From Strigamia acuminata (Eukaryota; Arthropoda; Chilopoda; Geophilomorpha; Linotaeniidae), in NCBI GenBank assembly GCA_949358305.1, contig OX442324.1, positions 9,087,601-9,151,600 of the forward strand: DNA of 64,000 nucleotides, in the 5' to 3' direction. The notes under the pieces were generated by a model. That model was not told the DNA's origin, searched no databases, and saw nothing but the letters and a program-made list of their open reading frames with translations. Positions within the stretch are counted from its first letter, which is position 1; the number at the start of each line of letters is the position of its first letter. Positions 10,471 through 22,655 of the stretch are shown here, one piece after another. The position numbers and the translations under genes were made by a program.

Positions 10471-10616
10471 GTCACGTGGTTCCTTGACTCTTAAGAGTGG
10501 TGACCACATGACAACTGTTTTGAGATTTTAGAGTGTGAGGAATGAAATGAGCAGTCTTTTTATTTGGGTTTAAATTCAATTGGTTTTGTTTATTTAACCG
10601 GACAATACATTTGTCC
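10471..10616 (-). repeat. Gypsy LTR 3'-end fragment, inverted relative to gypsy-a
   Basis: Read on the minus strand it ends GGAACCACGTGACA and contains a polyadenylation-like segment similar to the last 150 bp of the gypsy-c 5' LTR (about 40750-40899). It is joined directly to the truncated start of gypsy-a pol, marking a rearrangement. Confidence 0.55.
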
Positions 10617-10621
10617 GACTA

Positions 10622-12445
10622 CCCCACGACAAAGCATTCCACACGCTCCGAAATGCATTAATAACAGTGCCGGTGTTAGCGCATCCAAACTTCGCTCAGC
10701 CCTTCATGATTTCATGCGATGCTAGTGCCTACGGCTTAGAAGCAATTCTAAAACAAAAAGTTAACAACCAAGAGCGTGTCATCGCCTATGGAAGTCGTCT
10801 AATGAGCACAGCTGAACAGAATTACACCGCAACTGAAAGAGAAATGTTAGCCATCATTTTTGCAATAGAGAAATTTAGACCGTACTTGTATGGACAGAAA
10901 TTCCAAATTATCACCGACCATTCTGTCCTCCAATGGTTGAAAGGAGTCCGAAATCCAAACGGACGTCTAGCCAGGTGGGCGCTGCAGTTAGCTGATTATG
11001 ATTTTGAAATATTTCATAAAAGCAGCAAGAAACATACAGATGCCGATGCTTTAAGTAGGATCCAGGAAGAATTAAGTGAAGAAGAAATAGAAAAATTACC
11101 TTTGCTTTTCTTAGAAAACTTGGACCTCCCTGTTGAACAGAGGAAGGATCCCAAACTACTGGACCTCATAACAGCGCTAGAAAACCAAGAGCAACTTCCA
11201 AGAAAGAGAAGACGACCACTCAAGCAGTTCATTCTTCAAAACAAAACGTTGTTCAGGAAGAAAAAACTTAACAGTTCCCTGAACATGGAAGATTTATTAC
11301 TAGTAGTTCCAAAACAACTTCAAAAAGATGTATTGTATGAAATGCACGATGGATTACTAGGAGCTCATTTGGGATTGGCAAAAACGTGGAAACGAATAAG
11401 AACACGATTTTTCTGGACAAGAATTTATAAAGATGTTAGAAATTACGTCTTGTCCTGCCAACACTGCGCAAAAGCAAAAACAATGACAACGCCAGCTAAA
11501 GGATTAATGCAGCCATGGTCAACAGTCTCAAAACCTTTTGAGCGAATTGGAATAGATACACTTGGACCTTTTCCATTGTCACGTCTTGGAAACAAACATG
11601 TTTTTGTTGTAACTGATTATCTTTCTAGAAATGCAATAGCTAGACCAGCAGCAGCAGCTACAGCTTTAGAAGCAGCGAAAACATTGCTGTATGAAGTTAT
11701 TCTGAAAGAAGGCAGTCCGAAAGAAATCCTAAGCGACTGTGGAACGGAATACAGGAATAAGATGGTTGAGGAAGTCTCAAATATGTTTAAAAGTTTGCAC
11801 AAAACAACGTCAGGATATCACCCAAGAACAAACGGGTTGACTGAGAGATTTAACGCGACATTCGCAAAAATGTTGCAAAGTTACGTCAATGATGAACACA
11901 CTGACTGGGACGAATTTCTTCCATTTCTCCTGTTTTCATACAACACGTGCGTTCATGAAACAACAGGATATACACCACATTATTTACTTCGTGGATATGA
12001 TGTAGATTTGACAGTAGATGTTAATTTGGACTTGCCACAGAAAGAATATACATTAAGAACAGCAAAATTCATTCGAGAAGCCAGGAAGATTGCAAACGAA
12101 AGACTTGAAAAACAATCTGCAAAAAGTAAGAAAAGATTTGATGAAGATAGAGTCAACAAAGAGTTTGAACCAGGTGAATTGGTTTATCTGAAAGCCATCA
12201 ACAGAAAAGTTGGCTTATCTGAGAAACTTTTACCGCAATTTTCCGGCCCTTACGAAATTGTGAGAAAAACAGCACCAAATGATTATGAAATAATTAACTC
12301 AACAAAGAAGAAAAGTGACATAGTGAATGTAGAAAGGTTAAAGCCATATAAGGAACGAATTGAAGAAGAAATAGATGAAGTTCTGAAAGATATGCCAGAA
12401 AAGAAAGTGAAATTTGCTGAAAAAGTGGAAAAAATCAGTAAAAAA
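10622..12445 (+). pseudogene. gypsy-a pol remnant: RNase H and integrase
   Basis: The frame is open from the truncation point. It encodes RNase H (SCDASAYGLEAIL, TDHSVLQWL, HTDADALSR), the integrase zinc region (HDGLLGAHLG, CQHCAKAK) and the integrase core with IDTLGPFP, LSDCGTEY and LTERFNAT, so the DDE residues are all present. A chromodomain is not seen; the tail is GPYEIVR, the usual gypsy integrase C-terminus. Protease and RT are missing. The frame enters the DNA transposon at 12446 and stops at 12463. Confidence 0.85.
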
Positions 12446-13836
12446 CACTGCAAAAAAATTTAGATTTTCGTCGATAAAATATTTTGGAAATATAACTGAA
12501 ATGCGATATTTCCAAACCCGAAAGTTATATATTCCAAATTGTACAAACATCAAATTTCAAATAACTTTCCAACACTGAATGCAACCGTTTCCAAACTACT
12601 TTTCATAGCATGATATATTAAATTTCCAAACAGTTAAATACATATTTCTCAAAGAGTAAAGTTAAGATTTCCAAATGTAAAATATGAGTTTCCCATCAGT
12701 AAATAACAACTTTCCAAATATAAAATTTGTGATTTCTTTTTTAATAAAAATTCTAAATTAGTTAAATCTATAAATAAATCTCGTAAAAATAAATCCCTAA
12801 AAATTTCCATAAAAATTCAATACATTCTGAAAATATGCAGAGGATTCACTCCTGAATCCTGAATCCTGAATTTGTTTCTGAATCCTGAATTCTGAATCCT
12901 GAATCCTGAATTCATTTCTGAGTCATAAATTCTAAATCCTGAATTCATTCCTGAATCCTGAATTCTGAATTCATTCCTGAATCCTGAATTCTGAATTCAT
13001 TCCTGAATCCTGAATTCTGTATTCATTCCTGAATCCTGAATTCTGAATTCATAAATTCTGAATTCATAAATCTTAAATCCAATAATCTTGAATTCTGAAT
13101 TCATAAACCAAGGCTATAATCATAGTCTAATACAAAAAATGAGCAAAATCAACTGAAGTCAGTGATAAAAACTCGCATTGATATGATGGTGTAACAAATT
13201 CTAGAATCAAATTAAAATGTTACACTACAAAATTTGTGTCAACTTTTTAATTTTTCTAACTCTAACAATAATAATCTAATTATTTGTTGAAATAGAAATG
13301 ATAAAACCAATCCCATATTTAATAAATATAAATTTTGAATTAGTTTTGAATTATGTTCGCCATCTGGTGATAAACCCATAAATTTTAAAAGCTGGAAACA
13401 CAGGATCTTTAGTCATTAACTTTTAAGCTTGTGAAATGAATGGAACTACAAATTTCCAAATCTAATTTACATTAACATTCCATACAATTACAATAATTTG
13501 CAACATCATCTTTCAGTGTTGAAAATTTAAAGAAATTTAAATTTCCAATCCTAGTTTACATTAGCATTCCACACATTTAACGAAAACTAAAATATCATCT
13601 TTTAGTGTTGAAAATTTACATAAATTTAAATTTCCAAACCTAATTTAGATTAGCTTTCCATACTTTTAACATGAACTTACAACATCATCTGTAAGTGTTG
13701 TAAATTTACAGAAATTCAACTTTCCATAAAATATTTCACATTTTCTTTCCATTATATTTCCAAACTGGAATTTATCCAATTTCACCATTAACTTTCCAAT
13801 GACTTTTTTTTTGGAAATCCAAAATTTTTTGCAGTG
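12446..13836. mobile_element. Non-autonomous DNA transposon with CACTG TIRs (CMC/CACTA-like), 1391 bp
   Basis: The ends are CACTGCAAAAAA and TTTTTTGCAGTG, with imperfect complementarity extending to about 24 bp. The three bases AAA are duplicated on either side, and the uninterrupted site is visible in gypsy-c near 62888. Both halves are crowded with TTTCCAA and TTTCCAT motifs, as in the subterminal transposase-binding repeats of CACTA and related elements. No transposase frame exists. The 3-bp duplication and CAC start favour the CMC group; PIF/Harbinger is the alternative. Confidence 0.75.
12845..13105. repeat. Heptamer-based minisatellite inside the DNA transposon
   Basis: This is a run of CTGAATC and CTGAATT heptamers, broken every 20-30 bp by CATTC or ATAAA, giving a higher-order repeat. 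It has no coding capacity. Confidence 0.8.
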
Positions 13837-14085
13837 AAAGGTGAAATTATAGTTGAAAACACAGAAAAACCAGTGATAACAACGAAAATCAAGCCAAAAG
13901 AACGTTATATAGATGATACAGAACAAATCTCTCTAAAATCACTGTTTGAACCACAGCCTACGATGAAAACAAATGAAAACCAACTTCAAAACCCGCCACT
14001 AGATGGCGCAAGTTCACAAACCAACGATTTCCGGTCGCGCAGACTCAGACCGCGTAAACGAAAAGATTATCGCCCATTCTACTGA
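13837..14085 (+). pseudogene. gypsy-a pol C-terminus after the DNA transposon
   Basis: The frame resumes with KGEIIVENTEKP and runs to DYRPFY and a TGA at 14083. The related gypsy-c stops earlier, at 62973, so gypsy-a preserves the longer family C-terminus. Confidence 0.8.
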
Positions 14086-14583
14086 ACACACATTTTTGAT
14101 TGAGGTGAACGCGAAATTTTTGCGTGACCCGAGACAAAAATTCCCGATTATTTTGACATTTTGTGTTTGAAATTGTGTTAAAAAAGGTTTGTGTAAGTGT
14201 TTTGAATAATTATAGGTGAACTTTAGAATGAAATGTTAGGTTTTAAACGTCTTTATAAGCGGACTTCGCGAATCGAAACCAATCGCGATCTCCGTCAATT
14301 CGCTTTGAATTTTTACAGCATTTAATAAGATAGGTAAAATTTTAAAATAATTTGAAATTGAATTTAGTAGTGTAATAGTTTAATTTAAAAATGGTTTTAA
14401 AGAATAAATTGGAAAAATTTAATTTGGATAATGCGACTGTGGACGCGAGAGGAATCTATCGCGAATTTTGCTTGAAAATATGATGTGTCGAAAATTTTGA
14501 TGAATTTAATGTAAATATTTCATGGCATAATTTTGATTGAATGTTAATAAGAGTTAATTATTGTAAATAATTGAAATGAGTTG

Positions 14584-14831
14584 TGTTATTATTTGGTACT
14601 ATTTGTTATTTCCTAATCCTATTAGTTATATAAGGATTTGTTCTGTTCTTATTATCAATAGAGATTTATTCTGTTTTAAGGTTTGTGTATAGATTTGTTC
14701 TGTATCTAGTTTTCATATGTTTTTCACCTATGAATAAAGTCATTCACTCACCTGTGTTAATATGTGTTAGGTGGTGTTTTTCCTTGCACAGGAGTGCATT
14801 TAATTCTCACCTAGTATGGTGAACATTATCA
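14584..14831 (+). repeat. copia-b 5' LTR (248 bp)
   Basis: It starts TGTTATTATTTGG and ends GAACATTATCA. It has a TATATAAGG box near 14632 and AATAAA near 14730, in promoter and poly(A) positions. Confidence 0.9.
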
Positions 14832-14834
14832 ATT

Positions 14835-14845
14835 GGTTATGGGCC
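14835..14845 (+). other. copia-b primer-binding site, internal (half-tRNA) type
   Basis: GGTTATGGGCC complements the anticodon arm of initiator tRNA-Met, not its 3' end. Drosophila copia uses such a site with a cleaved 5' half-tRNA. The other copia elements here mostly use the 3' end of the same tRNA. Confidence 0.65.
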
Positions 14846-15556
14846 TGAGACACACAGGAAAACAAGGTTATTTTGAAGATTTTGTGCCAAATGGAGTTGT
14901 TGTGAAGAAAACCAGGAGAGGATAATCTACAAGCAGATAGGAAAACATCATTTTGGACTTCAGGGACATTAATACAGGTCTGAGACAATTTCCAGTGATA
15001 TTTTAAATACATGAGACCTAATTTCACCTATAATTTTGAGTTTGGAGGTTATATTTGTGAGCAGAAAATATTTCAAGGCCAGAGTGACAACATAAGCAAT
15101 AATCCAAGATGGCTGCCCCCAGTATTTGAGTCAGCCAGTGAGTTTTCATCATTTCTACAGTGACTTTGGAGGATTTAACCAGTGTTTTCAACGAGGGAGC
15201 ACCTTTAATGGTTCAGTGGTTGCACCTACTAAATTTTAGTGTGCATTTTGTGCCAATAAACCACATTTTTCAAGGACACACAGGGGAACTGAGTTGCAGT
15301 GAATTGGGGCATCACAGTGCAGTTTTCAACTTGAAGACAACATTGAAGAGAAGATTTGAACTTTATTTGAATTTTGAATTATTATTTTTCGTGAATTTAT
15401 TGTCAGTAGAATAAGTACTAACTTAATCTTAAGAGCTTTACTAACCAATGTGACACTGCACCTAGTCACATTTATAAGCATAATCCATATTTATTTGAGT
15501 GAATTGTGGGGATTTTTGAGTGAATTGTGGGGAATTTTGAGTGATTTGTGTGCATC

Positions 15557-18500
15557 ATGGAGGATGAAAAATCTGCTAGACAAGTGACATTACTGGATAA
15601 GACAAATTATTCGAGTTGGAAGGATGAAATCCAAGTGTTATTGATGGATAGAGGTTGTTGGGATTTTATAGGTGATAAAGTAGCACCGGTTTTACCTGCA
15701 ACCGCAGATTGGCGTGAGGAATCCAGCTTTAATTTAAGAAAAACAAGGGCATATACTACAATTTATTATGCAATTGAAAAGGAATATAGACAATTAATTG
15801 GTGGGACTAAATGTGGGAAAGAGGCATGGTCAATTTTAGAAAAGAATTTTGAGCCTGTTTCACGTACACGAATAGTGCATTTACTGGATGAGTTTTTCAG
15901 TTTGAAGATGTCAGTTGGTGAAAGTATTGGAATTTATGCAGCAAAGATCAGAAGAGCAGCGCAGAAATTAGTAGACACAGGGCACAAGCTTGAGGAATTA
16001 TATAAAGCTTTCCAATTAATAAGATTTTTGCCAGTTGAGTTTCAATCCATTGTACAAAACATATATCGATGGGAGGATGATAAGTTTACCTTAGATAAGG
16101 TTGAAAAAGAACTTTTGGCAGAAGAGGGACGCCTTGAACAAATTAAAAGAGATTCGGGACAGTTTTTGATAAAAGAGGCTTTTCAGGCGACTGGAAGTGC
16201 AAATAACACACAAGTATTTAATAGAAGCAATGAGCAAAAGGGTTCATATAATTTCCAAAGAGGGAATTTCAATCAAAACCGAGGACAACAGCGTGGAGGT
16301 CAAAATTTTCGTGGAAATTATGGAAATAATACACAACAGAGACAATATATATCTAGATTTGATGGAGGAGCTCAAAGTGGGGGGCCGTGCTTTAGATGTA
16401 ATAGAAGAGGCCATATTGCGAGGAATTGTACAGCTCAAATTGTTGTGATGGGTAATGAAGAAGCAAATACCAAGATTCAAGATTCTAATGTACAAGATGA
16501 GGAGTTCATTGAACTAGGATTTTTGACTGAGGTCAATTTAACTAGAGGAATATCGAACATATGTGATAATGTCTGGGTATTTGATTCGGCAGCAACAAGT
16601 CATATTTGCAAGCAAAGAGAACTGTTCAATACTTTTAGAGAAATTCAAAATGGGTCGGTGCATTTAGCTGTGGAAAAAACTTCAACACCTATCAAGGGAA
16701 TTGGAAACATAACTCAAACTTTTATTACGGAAGATGGACAAAAAAGATTTATTACTTTTAAAAATGTTTTCTACGCACCAACTACGCGAAGAAATTTGTT
16801 ATCAGCACCTACGATGGATGATGCTGGTATTAAGACTATAATGGGCGATGGAAAAACCTTTTACACACCAGATTGGAAAAATAAGATATTCTCTGCGGAA
16901 AGAAGAGGAGATTTATATTTTATAACACCGAATCCACCTGCGAATGTTCAGAATTGTTCTTCAAAGCAACATGAAGCATGCGTTACATCAGTTCAAGAGA
17001 AATCAAAGGGGTTAGATGATTTATTGTTATGGCATAAAAGATTTTGTCATATTCATACTGATAATATCAAAATAACATCACAAGAACGTGCAGTCAAGAA
17101 TTTACCTTTATTAGAAGGAAAGATAGATACGTGTGCGACATGTGTTTTGGCAAAGAAGAAAGCTATTGCACATAAACCGATACCGGGACCAAGATCAAAC
17201 AAGACATTGGAATTAGTCCATATGGATGTCTGTGGACCTCTTAGCACGCCATCTCTATCGGGGAAAAAATACGTTTTGTCTATCATTGATGACTATTCTC
17301 GATTAACTAACATTTATTTATTGGAAAAGAAAAGCGAAGTCTTTGAACATTTTAAGAATTATCAAGTCAGGATGGAAAGAGTGACGGGCAACAAAATCCA
17401 CAACATTCGGACAGACAATGGTCTTGAATTCTGTCATCTTGAATTTGGTCGTCATTTGCGAAATAATGGCATTAAACACGAAAGGACTAATGTTTACACA
17501 CCAAAACAAAATGGCGTTTCTGAGCGCTATAATCAAACCCTAATGGACGGTGTGAGAGCTTTACTTCATTCAGCTAAATTGGGACATAGATTTTGGGCAG
17601 AAGCGGCATACACATTCAATTATGTTCGCAATAGAACTTTGAAGAAGAAGAATGTTAAAACTCCGTTGGAATTATTCTATGATGTGAAGCCTTCTGTTCA
17701 ACATTTGAGAACTTTTGGATGTCTTTGTTTTCTGAAAACGCCTAAGGAGAAGCGAGGAAAATTAGACAATAAAGCCAAGTTGGGAATACTTCTAGGATAC
17801 GCACAACGTACACGCGGTTATCGTGTCTGGGTTCATGAAGATGGAAAGGTGCATGAATCTATGGATGTATCGTTTGATGAATCAAAAATTGGAGTGGAAT
17901 GCGTCCTGGGTCCCAATAGTCAAAAGATCATTACTTTTAATTCTGATAGTGAAGACTCAGATGATGAAACTCCTAAACTGAGAGACAAACACGACGAAGA
18001 CATAGATGAAGCATTAGAGACGAAGGAAATTCTATCGACAGTAGATGGAATTCTGCCACCAATTCCATCATTGGAGGAACCAACTCCATCATTGGAGGAA
18101 ACTATTCCACCAATCCAAGAACAATTGGAAGAGACTGCCAATGTTGAAATTCAATGGTATCGAAAGGCAATTGAGAGATCTGATAAGTCTCGTTTTGATA
18201 TATATTACGGAATTCGGAATAGGACGGTACGACTTAGATCTATAAATGATGTTAAGAAGTTCTGTGATGACAACAATCTTTTATTTGATCTCACCTCCTT
18301 CGACTTTTCTACGAAGAATACTTATGAGGGTAATGTTTATGTACCGGATTTGTCAGAGACTCAAGAATTCTACCATGTTGAAATTTCTGTACCGAAGAAT
18401 TATAATGAAACTATGTCATCACCGAATAAAGACCAATGGCAGAAAGCTATGAGCGATGAAATTGAGACAATGCATGAAAGAAAGGTCTGGGAATTAGTGA

Positions 18501-19536
18501 AACCGACTCCACAAACCAAGGTTCTGGGCTCTAAATGGGTTTATGCATTAAAGCACAATGAGAAAGGAGAAATTGTGCGGTTTAAAGGACGATTTGTAGC
18601 CCAGGGATTTAACCATGTGTTGGACGAATCTTACGATGATGTTTTCTCACCAGTAGTAGACTTTGGTATAATCCGTCTAATTTTTGTACTTTTGGTTTGC
18701 ATATTGGGTTGGTGTCATCGACAATATGACGTCAAATGTGCATATTTATATGCTGATTTACACAATACAGTATATATTCGTCAACCAAAAGGATTCGAGG
18801 AAAAGGGAAAAGAAGATTTTGTTTGTTTACTACGCAAGGCAATTTACGGATTACATCAGAGTGGGCGAGAATGGAATACCGAATTGGATCGCTGTCTGAA
18901 ATTAATTGGTTTTATACCATTAAAGTGGTGTAATTGTGTTTATTTTCTCGGAAAAAGTGTCGTCTTAATAGTATACGTTGACGATATTGTTATTTTTGGA
19001 AATACTATTGATAACATCAAACGAGCGGCAAGAAAAATTGCACATGTATTTAATTTAGTTGAGTTGGGAGAAACAAAGAAGTTGCTAGGTATTGAATTCG
19101 AAAAGGTTAACGGAGTTCTATATATTCATCAGATGTCCTACATCAATAAGATTCTTGAGAAGTTTGGAAAGTTCTGTAAATCTTTTTCTTCTCTCCCGAT
19201 AGCTCAAGGAGTTATTTTGACAAAAGGGGATTGTCCAGTAAATGCAAGAGAATTGTCAGATATGGAACAAATTCCATATAGAAGTCTATTGGGTTGTCTG
19301 TCATTTCTCTCATTACGTACACGACCCGATATACAATATGCAATTAATATCCTTAGTCAGTTTCAACAGAATCCGGGGATAAAACATTGGAATGTTTTGA
19401 TCAAATTATTGGAGTATGTACGAGGAACCAAAAACTATTGTCTTAATTTGTCAAGAGGAAATGAAATGTCTTTGTTAGGATATTCTGATTCCGATTATGC
19501 AAATAATAGAGATGATAGAATATCTTTGGGGGGTAC
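15557..19536 (+). pseudogene. copia-b gag-pol, N-terminal part up to the copia-c insertion
   Basis: I take the ATG at 15557 (MEDEKSARQVTLLDKTNYSS) as the start; an upstream GTG is in frame but unlikely in an animal. In order: Gag; a CCHC knuckle CFRCNRRGHIARNC near residue 278; protease VFDSAATSH near 343; integrase zinc residues (WHKRFCHIH, CATCVLAKK); an integrase core with D557 (HMDVCGP), D620 (RTDNGLEF) and E656 (VSERYNQT); RT with YVDD at 1140; and the first part of RNase H (GYSDSDYA). The frame is clean to the target duplication GGTAC. It then reads a few codons into the copia-c LTR and stops at 19552. The enzyme residues look competent, so loss of function comes from the insertion alone. 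Confidence 0.9.
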
Positions 19537-19917
19537 TATTGGGATTTACTAAATGTGTAGTGAGTTGGAAAAATGCAGCCATAGTTAAAATGTGCTGACA
19601 TTGCTGACAAACCGTCGGCAGCCATTTTATTTGACCAAATCATAAAAACAAGTGTCATGACTTGAGATTTGTTCTCCTCAAGTCAAATACATAACAAAAG
19701 AGAACAAATCAATGGATAACCATCATTGATTTGTCCTTTACATAAATAAAGATAAAACCATGTATTATCAAGTGATAACACACCAAAACAGACTAAACAA
19801 TAAGCTCTTTCGAGCAGACGACTCAACAATCAATCACCGCGCTACATGAGCCGCTTACAATATAGAAACACGCAAGATTAACTGGCTGTGACCATATGTC
19901 TGCTCCAAATACCAACA
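19537..19917 (-). repeat. copia-c 3' LTR (381 bp)
   Basis: On the minus strand it starts TGTTGGTATTTGG and ends TCCCAATA. The stem-loop at 19704-19733 matches that of copia-a with a compensated change. Confidence 0.9.
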
Positions 19918-20102
19918 TACCCCCTCTGAGCAGCATATGGTCTAAACCGGACAGAAGAATACGCTATAACCCCATCACTGCGCATTATTCCAATCGCGCC
20001 CCGAAAATACATTTATCTAGGGTTACAAGTTGTTCTCTCTTAACCAAAACGTACTTGATGTTAAAGACTCCAGTTCAATTAACGTACAATCTCATTCCCC
20101 CT

Positions 20103-22655
20103 CTAATATTTGGGGTAAATGAAGTTTTCGTCCCACGTGAATCCTAACATATCAATTATAGTTTGTTTGTCCCGTTCGCTTAGTTCTTCAAATTTCACAT
20201 CCCCTTCGGTCAGGACATAACTAATACAATCCGGCTCACCAGCCATGTCATCCGCTTCCATCAACGTAACATTTTTAGTTGTTTCATTATCCAATATCGG
20301 TTCATTAACCGCCAAACGATATTCATCATTCTTTGTTTTCATTAAAACAACATTCTTGGATTTCCTACACCTTTTCTTGCGTCTTTTAATCTTTCCGCAT
20401 TCCCCCTCTGTCCTAAAGACTTTATCTTCACCCACACCTATCAGTGTCTCTACCGGTGTTGGGGAAATGTCGTCTTCACGTGATGTCGAAGAAATCTCAC
20501 AAACTTTCATGGAATTGACCTGTCTAAACTCTTCATCATATGTGGGCTCAAATTCCAAAATAAGCTGTTCCAATTTTTCTTTTCCGTTCACAATACTCTC
20601 GGAATTATTCATGTCAACCCCATGTGTTAACTCTGGAGGATTTCCTACTAGTAATTCATTTTCCTTATCGCTAAAATTTCTTTTAAACTCCCCCTCTGTC
20701 TCAATCATTTTACCCTCGCCTGATGATGGGGAAACTTCATCTTCCACTGTGTCCACAAAGGGGGAAAGTTCCTGTTCACAAGTGAGTTCCTCATAAACCT
20801 CTTCATCACTTGTGGCAAGTGTTTGTAAGTGTTCCCCCTCGTTTGCAATACTTCCACACTTATTAAAGTCAACTTCTTCACTCAGCGACAATGGGGGAAT
20901 TTGCAATGCCGAATTAATTTCCTCATTCTGTCCTCCATTGCTAAAATCGACCTGTGGATCACATTGATTTGATTCAACCATCCCCAAATTTTCCCCTTCA
21001 TTTCCAGTAAACATACGCTCATTGATGCCAACTTCTTCATAAGTCAACAATGGGGGAATTTCAAACTCCATTTCCAATGGGGAAGGCACTTCCAGCTGAG
21101 GGGATATTGGCACTCCAACAACCTTCGATGGAATTTCAATTCCTACATTTCCCATATTATCTAAAGTTTCATCTTTATTGGAGAATTCCAGAGAGGGTTT
21201 AACTTCCCCCTCGTGCCAATAAGTCCACTCAGAAAACTTCATATTGTTTCGAAAAACTTGGAAAGTTCTGTCTTTTACTGGGTCCCAGACCCGGTATTTC
21301 CTTCGTGAATTAGAATACCCGATTAGAGCACCCATCCAGAAATATCTTTCTCCATTTCTAACATGAAAAACTTTCACTCTTGACCCAATACACCTAAGGT
21401 GTCGCACAGAAATGCACCTGTTATGCAGTACACTGTACGGGGTTTTCCAATCTAAATCAACCTTGGGGGCTCTATTTCTTAAATAGACCATTGTGTTGGC
21501 AAGCTCCAACCACAAATAATCTAGAAATTTATTCTCTACAATTAAACTTTCTACCCCGTTCATGATATCTGCATTAGCCCTCTCGGAGATGGAGTTAGCC
21601 ACTGGGTTGTCAGAATCTACACTATTAATTGTAATCCCGTAATTCCTCATTACTTCTACCCATGTTGCTAATTCTTCCGTGGAAAAATCCATCCCAGGGC
21701 CCAAATAAATTCTAGTCACAGTTCCTCTCAAGCATTTAATTTCAGCTAACCAATTTTGAAATTGCACTAAAATGCTATTTTCCTTTAATGGTCTAAACCA
21801 TGCGTATTCAGAGCAATCATCAACTATAATGATGTATTTCTCCCCAGTTGGGGCCCTCCAGACACTCAAATGTACAACTTCTAAAGCTTTCCTGTCATCA
21901 TTCTTCTGTGTTGAGGGAATATTCTTCTTTGTCAAATCTCCTGTGATAGGAGAGGTCCCTGTGTTCTCCAATTGAACACCAAAAACGTCTGTTGATCCAT
22001 TCATAGCATAAATGCTTTCCTTATTCAAATACCCCAGACGGGTATGCCATAATTCTAATGGAAGGACCCTGTCCTTTATGCTAAAATCCTTACAGTTTTC
22101 CTGTTTTCTAACATTTCCATTTCTAGAATTCTTTTTCTGGTTTTTTATACCAGAATTCAAGGGACCATTCTGTTTAATCCTTGTTGTCATACTTGACTTT
22201 TGGTTGCTCAAACCCCTTTTGGATTTCCCTGAAATCCCCTTTGGAAGATCACTTCCCTTAATTATGGTGGCACCATGCAATTTCCTATTGCTCTCAAAAC
22301 CATTTTTCATATTAGTTGGGTCCCCCTCTATCTTTTTATTCCGAACCCGGTTCGAATGTTCCATTTTTGTAGGTCTACATTTAATTCCTTTGTCTCTCTT
22401 ATTGCAACTAAGGGGGTTACCACTTCCAACTGTGGTCTTGCAATTCAGCTTTTCATTCCTATTTCTAATTTGAACCTTGTTCAAATATTCTAAATCCCCG
22501 TGTCCATGTTGGGATTTGATGTTTTGCACATCATTCATGGCATTCAAAATCACATTTGAATCAACCACGTTGCTGTTCTGATTACCATCACTAGTGCCCT
22601 GCACTTTGCTATTGCTAACCCCATTTGCTTTCTCTTCCATGCATATGCATTGCAC
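20103..22655 (-). CDS. copia-c ORF2: 850-aa protein with degenerate integrase domain
   Basis: The first 190 residues are Asn/Ser/Lys-rich. Residues of about 200-500 align with copia integrase (WHTRLGYLN, then VVDD-like IIIVDDCSEYAWF, SISERANADIMNG, PYSVLHNR, VRHLRCIGSRV), and the rest is an acidic spacer. The key residues are altered: HxD became HLSVW (S264), the DNGGEF motif became LGPGMDF (G319), and only E358 remains. In the zinc site the second His is Tyr and the CxxC is missing. The frame nevertheless has no stop or shift over 2.5 kb. The frame ends in ENFIYPKY without an RT domain. It could serve as a structural or DNA-binding helper, or simply be a young derivative; an active integrase is very unlikely. 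Confidence 0.75.
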   Translation of the reverse strand: MQCICMEEKANGVSNSKVQGTSDGNQNSNVVDSNVILNAMNDVQNIKSQHGHGDLEYLNKVQIRNRNEKLNCKTTVGSGNPLSCNKRDKGIKCRPTKMEHSNRVRNKKIEGDPTNMKNGFESNRKLHGATIIKGSDLPKGISGKSKRGLSNQKSSMTTRIKQNGPLNSGIKNQKKNSRNGNVRKQENCKDFSIKDRVLPLELWHTRLGYLNKESIYAMNGSTDVFGVQLENTGTSPITGDLTKKNIPSTQKNDDRKALEVVHLSVWRAPTGEKYIIIVDDCSEYAWFRPLKENSILVQFQNWLAEIKCLRGTVTRIYLGPGMDFSTEELATWVEVMRNYGITINSVDSDNPVANSISERANADIMNGVESLIVENKFLDYLWLELANTMVYLRNRAPKVDLDWKTPYSVLHNRCISVRHLRCIGSRVKVFHVRNGERYFWMGALIGYSNSRRKYRVWDPVKDRTFQVFRNNMKFSEWTYWHEGEVKPSLEFSNKDETLDNMGNVGIEIPSKVVGVPISPQLEVPSPLEMEFEIPPLLTYEEVGINERMFTGNEGENLGMVESNQCDPQVDFSNGGQNEEINSALQIPPLSLSEEVDFNKCGSIANEGEHLQTLATSDEEVYEELTCEQELSPFVDTVEDEVSPSSGEGKMIETEGEFKRNFSDKENELLVGNPPELTHGVDMNNSESIVNGKEKLEQLILEFEPTYDEEFRQVNSMKVCEISSTSREDDISPTPVETLIGVGEDKVFRTEGECGKIKRRKKRCRKSKNVVLMKTKNDEYRLAVNEPILDNETTKNVTLMEADDMAGEPDCISYVLTEGDVKFEELSERDKQTIIDMLGFTWDENFIYPKY

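Noticed and set aside
20245-20796. A 183-codon plus-strand frame rich in Ser/Phe
   Set aside because: It is the antisense shadow of the acidic C-terminus of copia-c ORF2.
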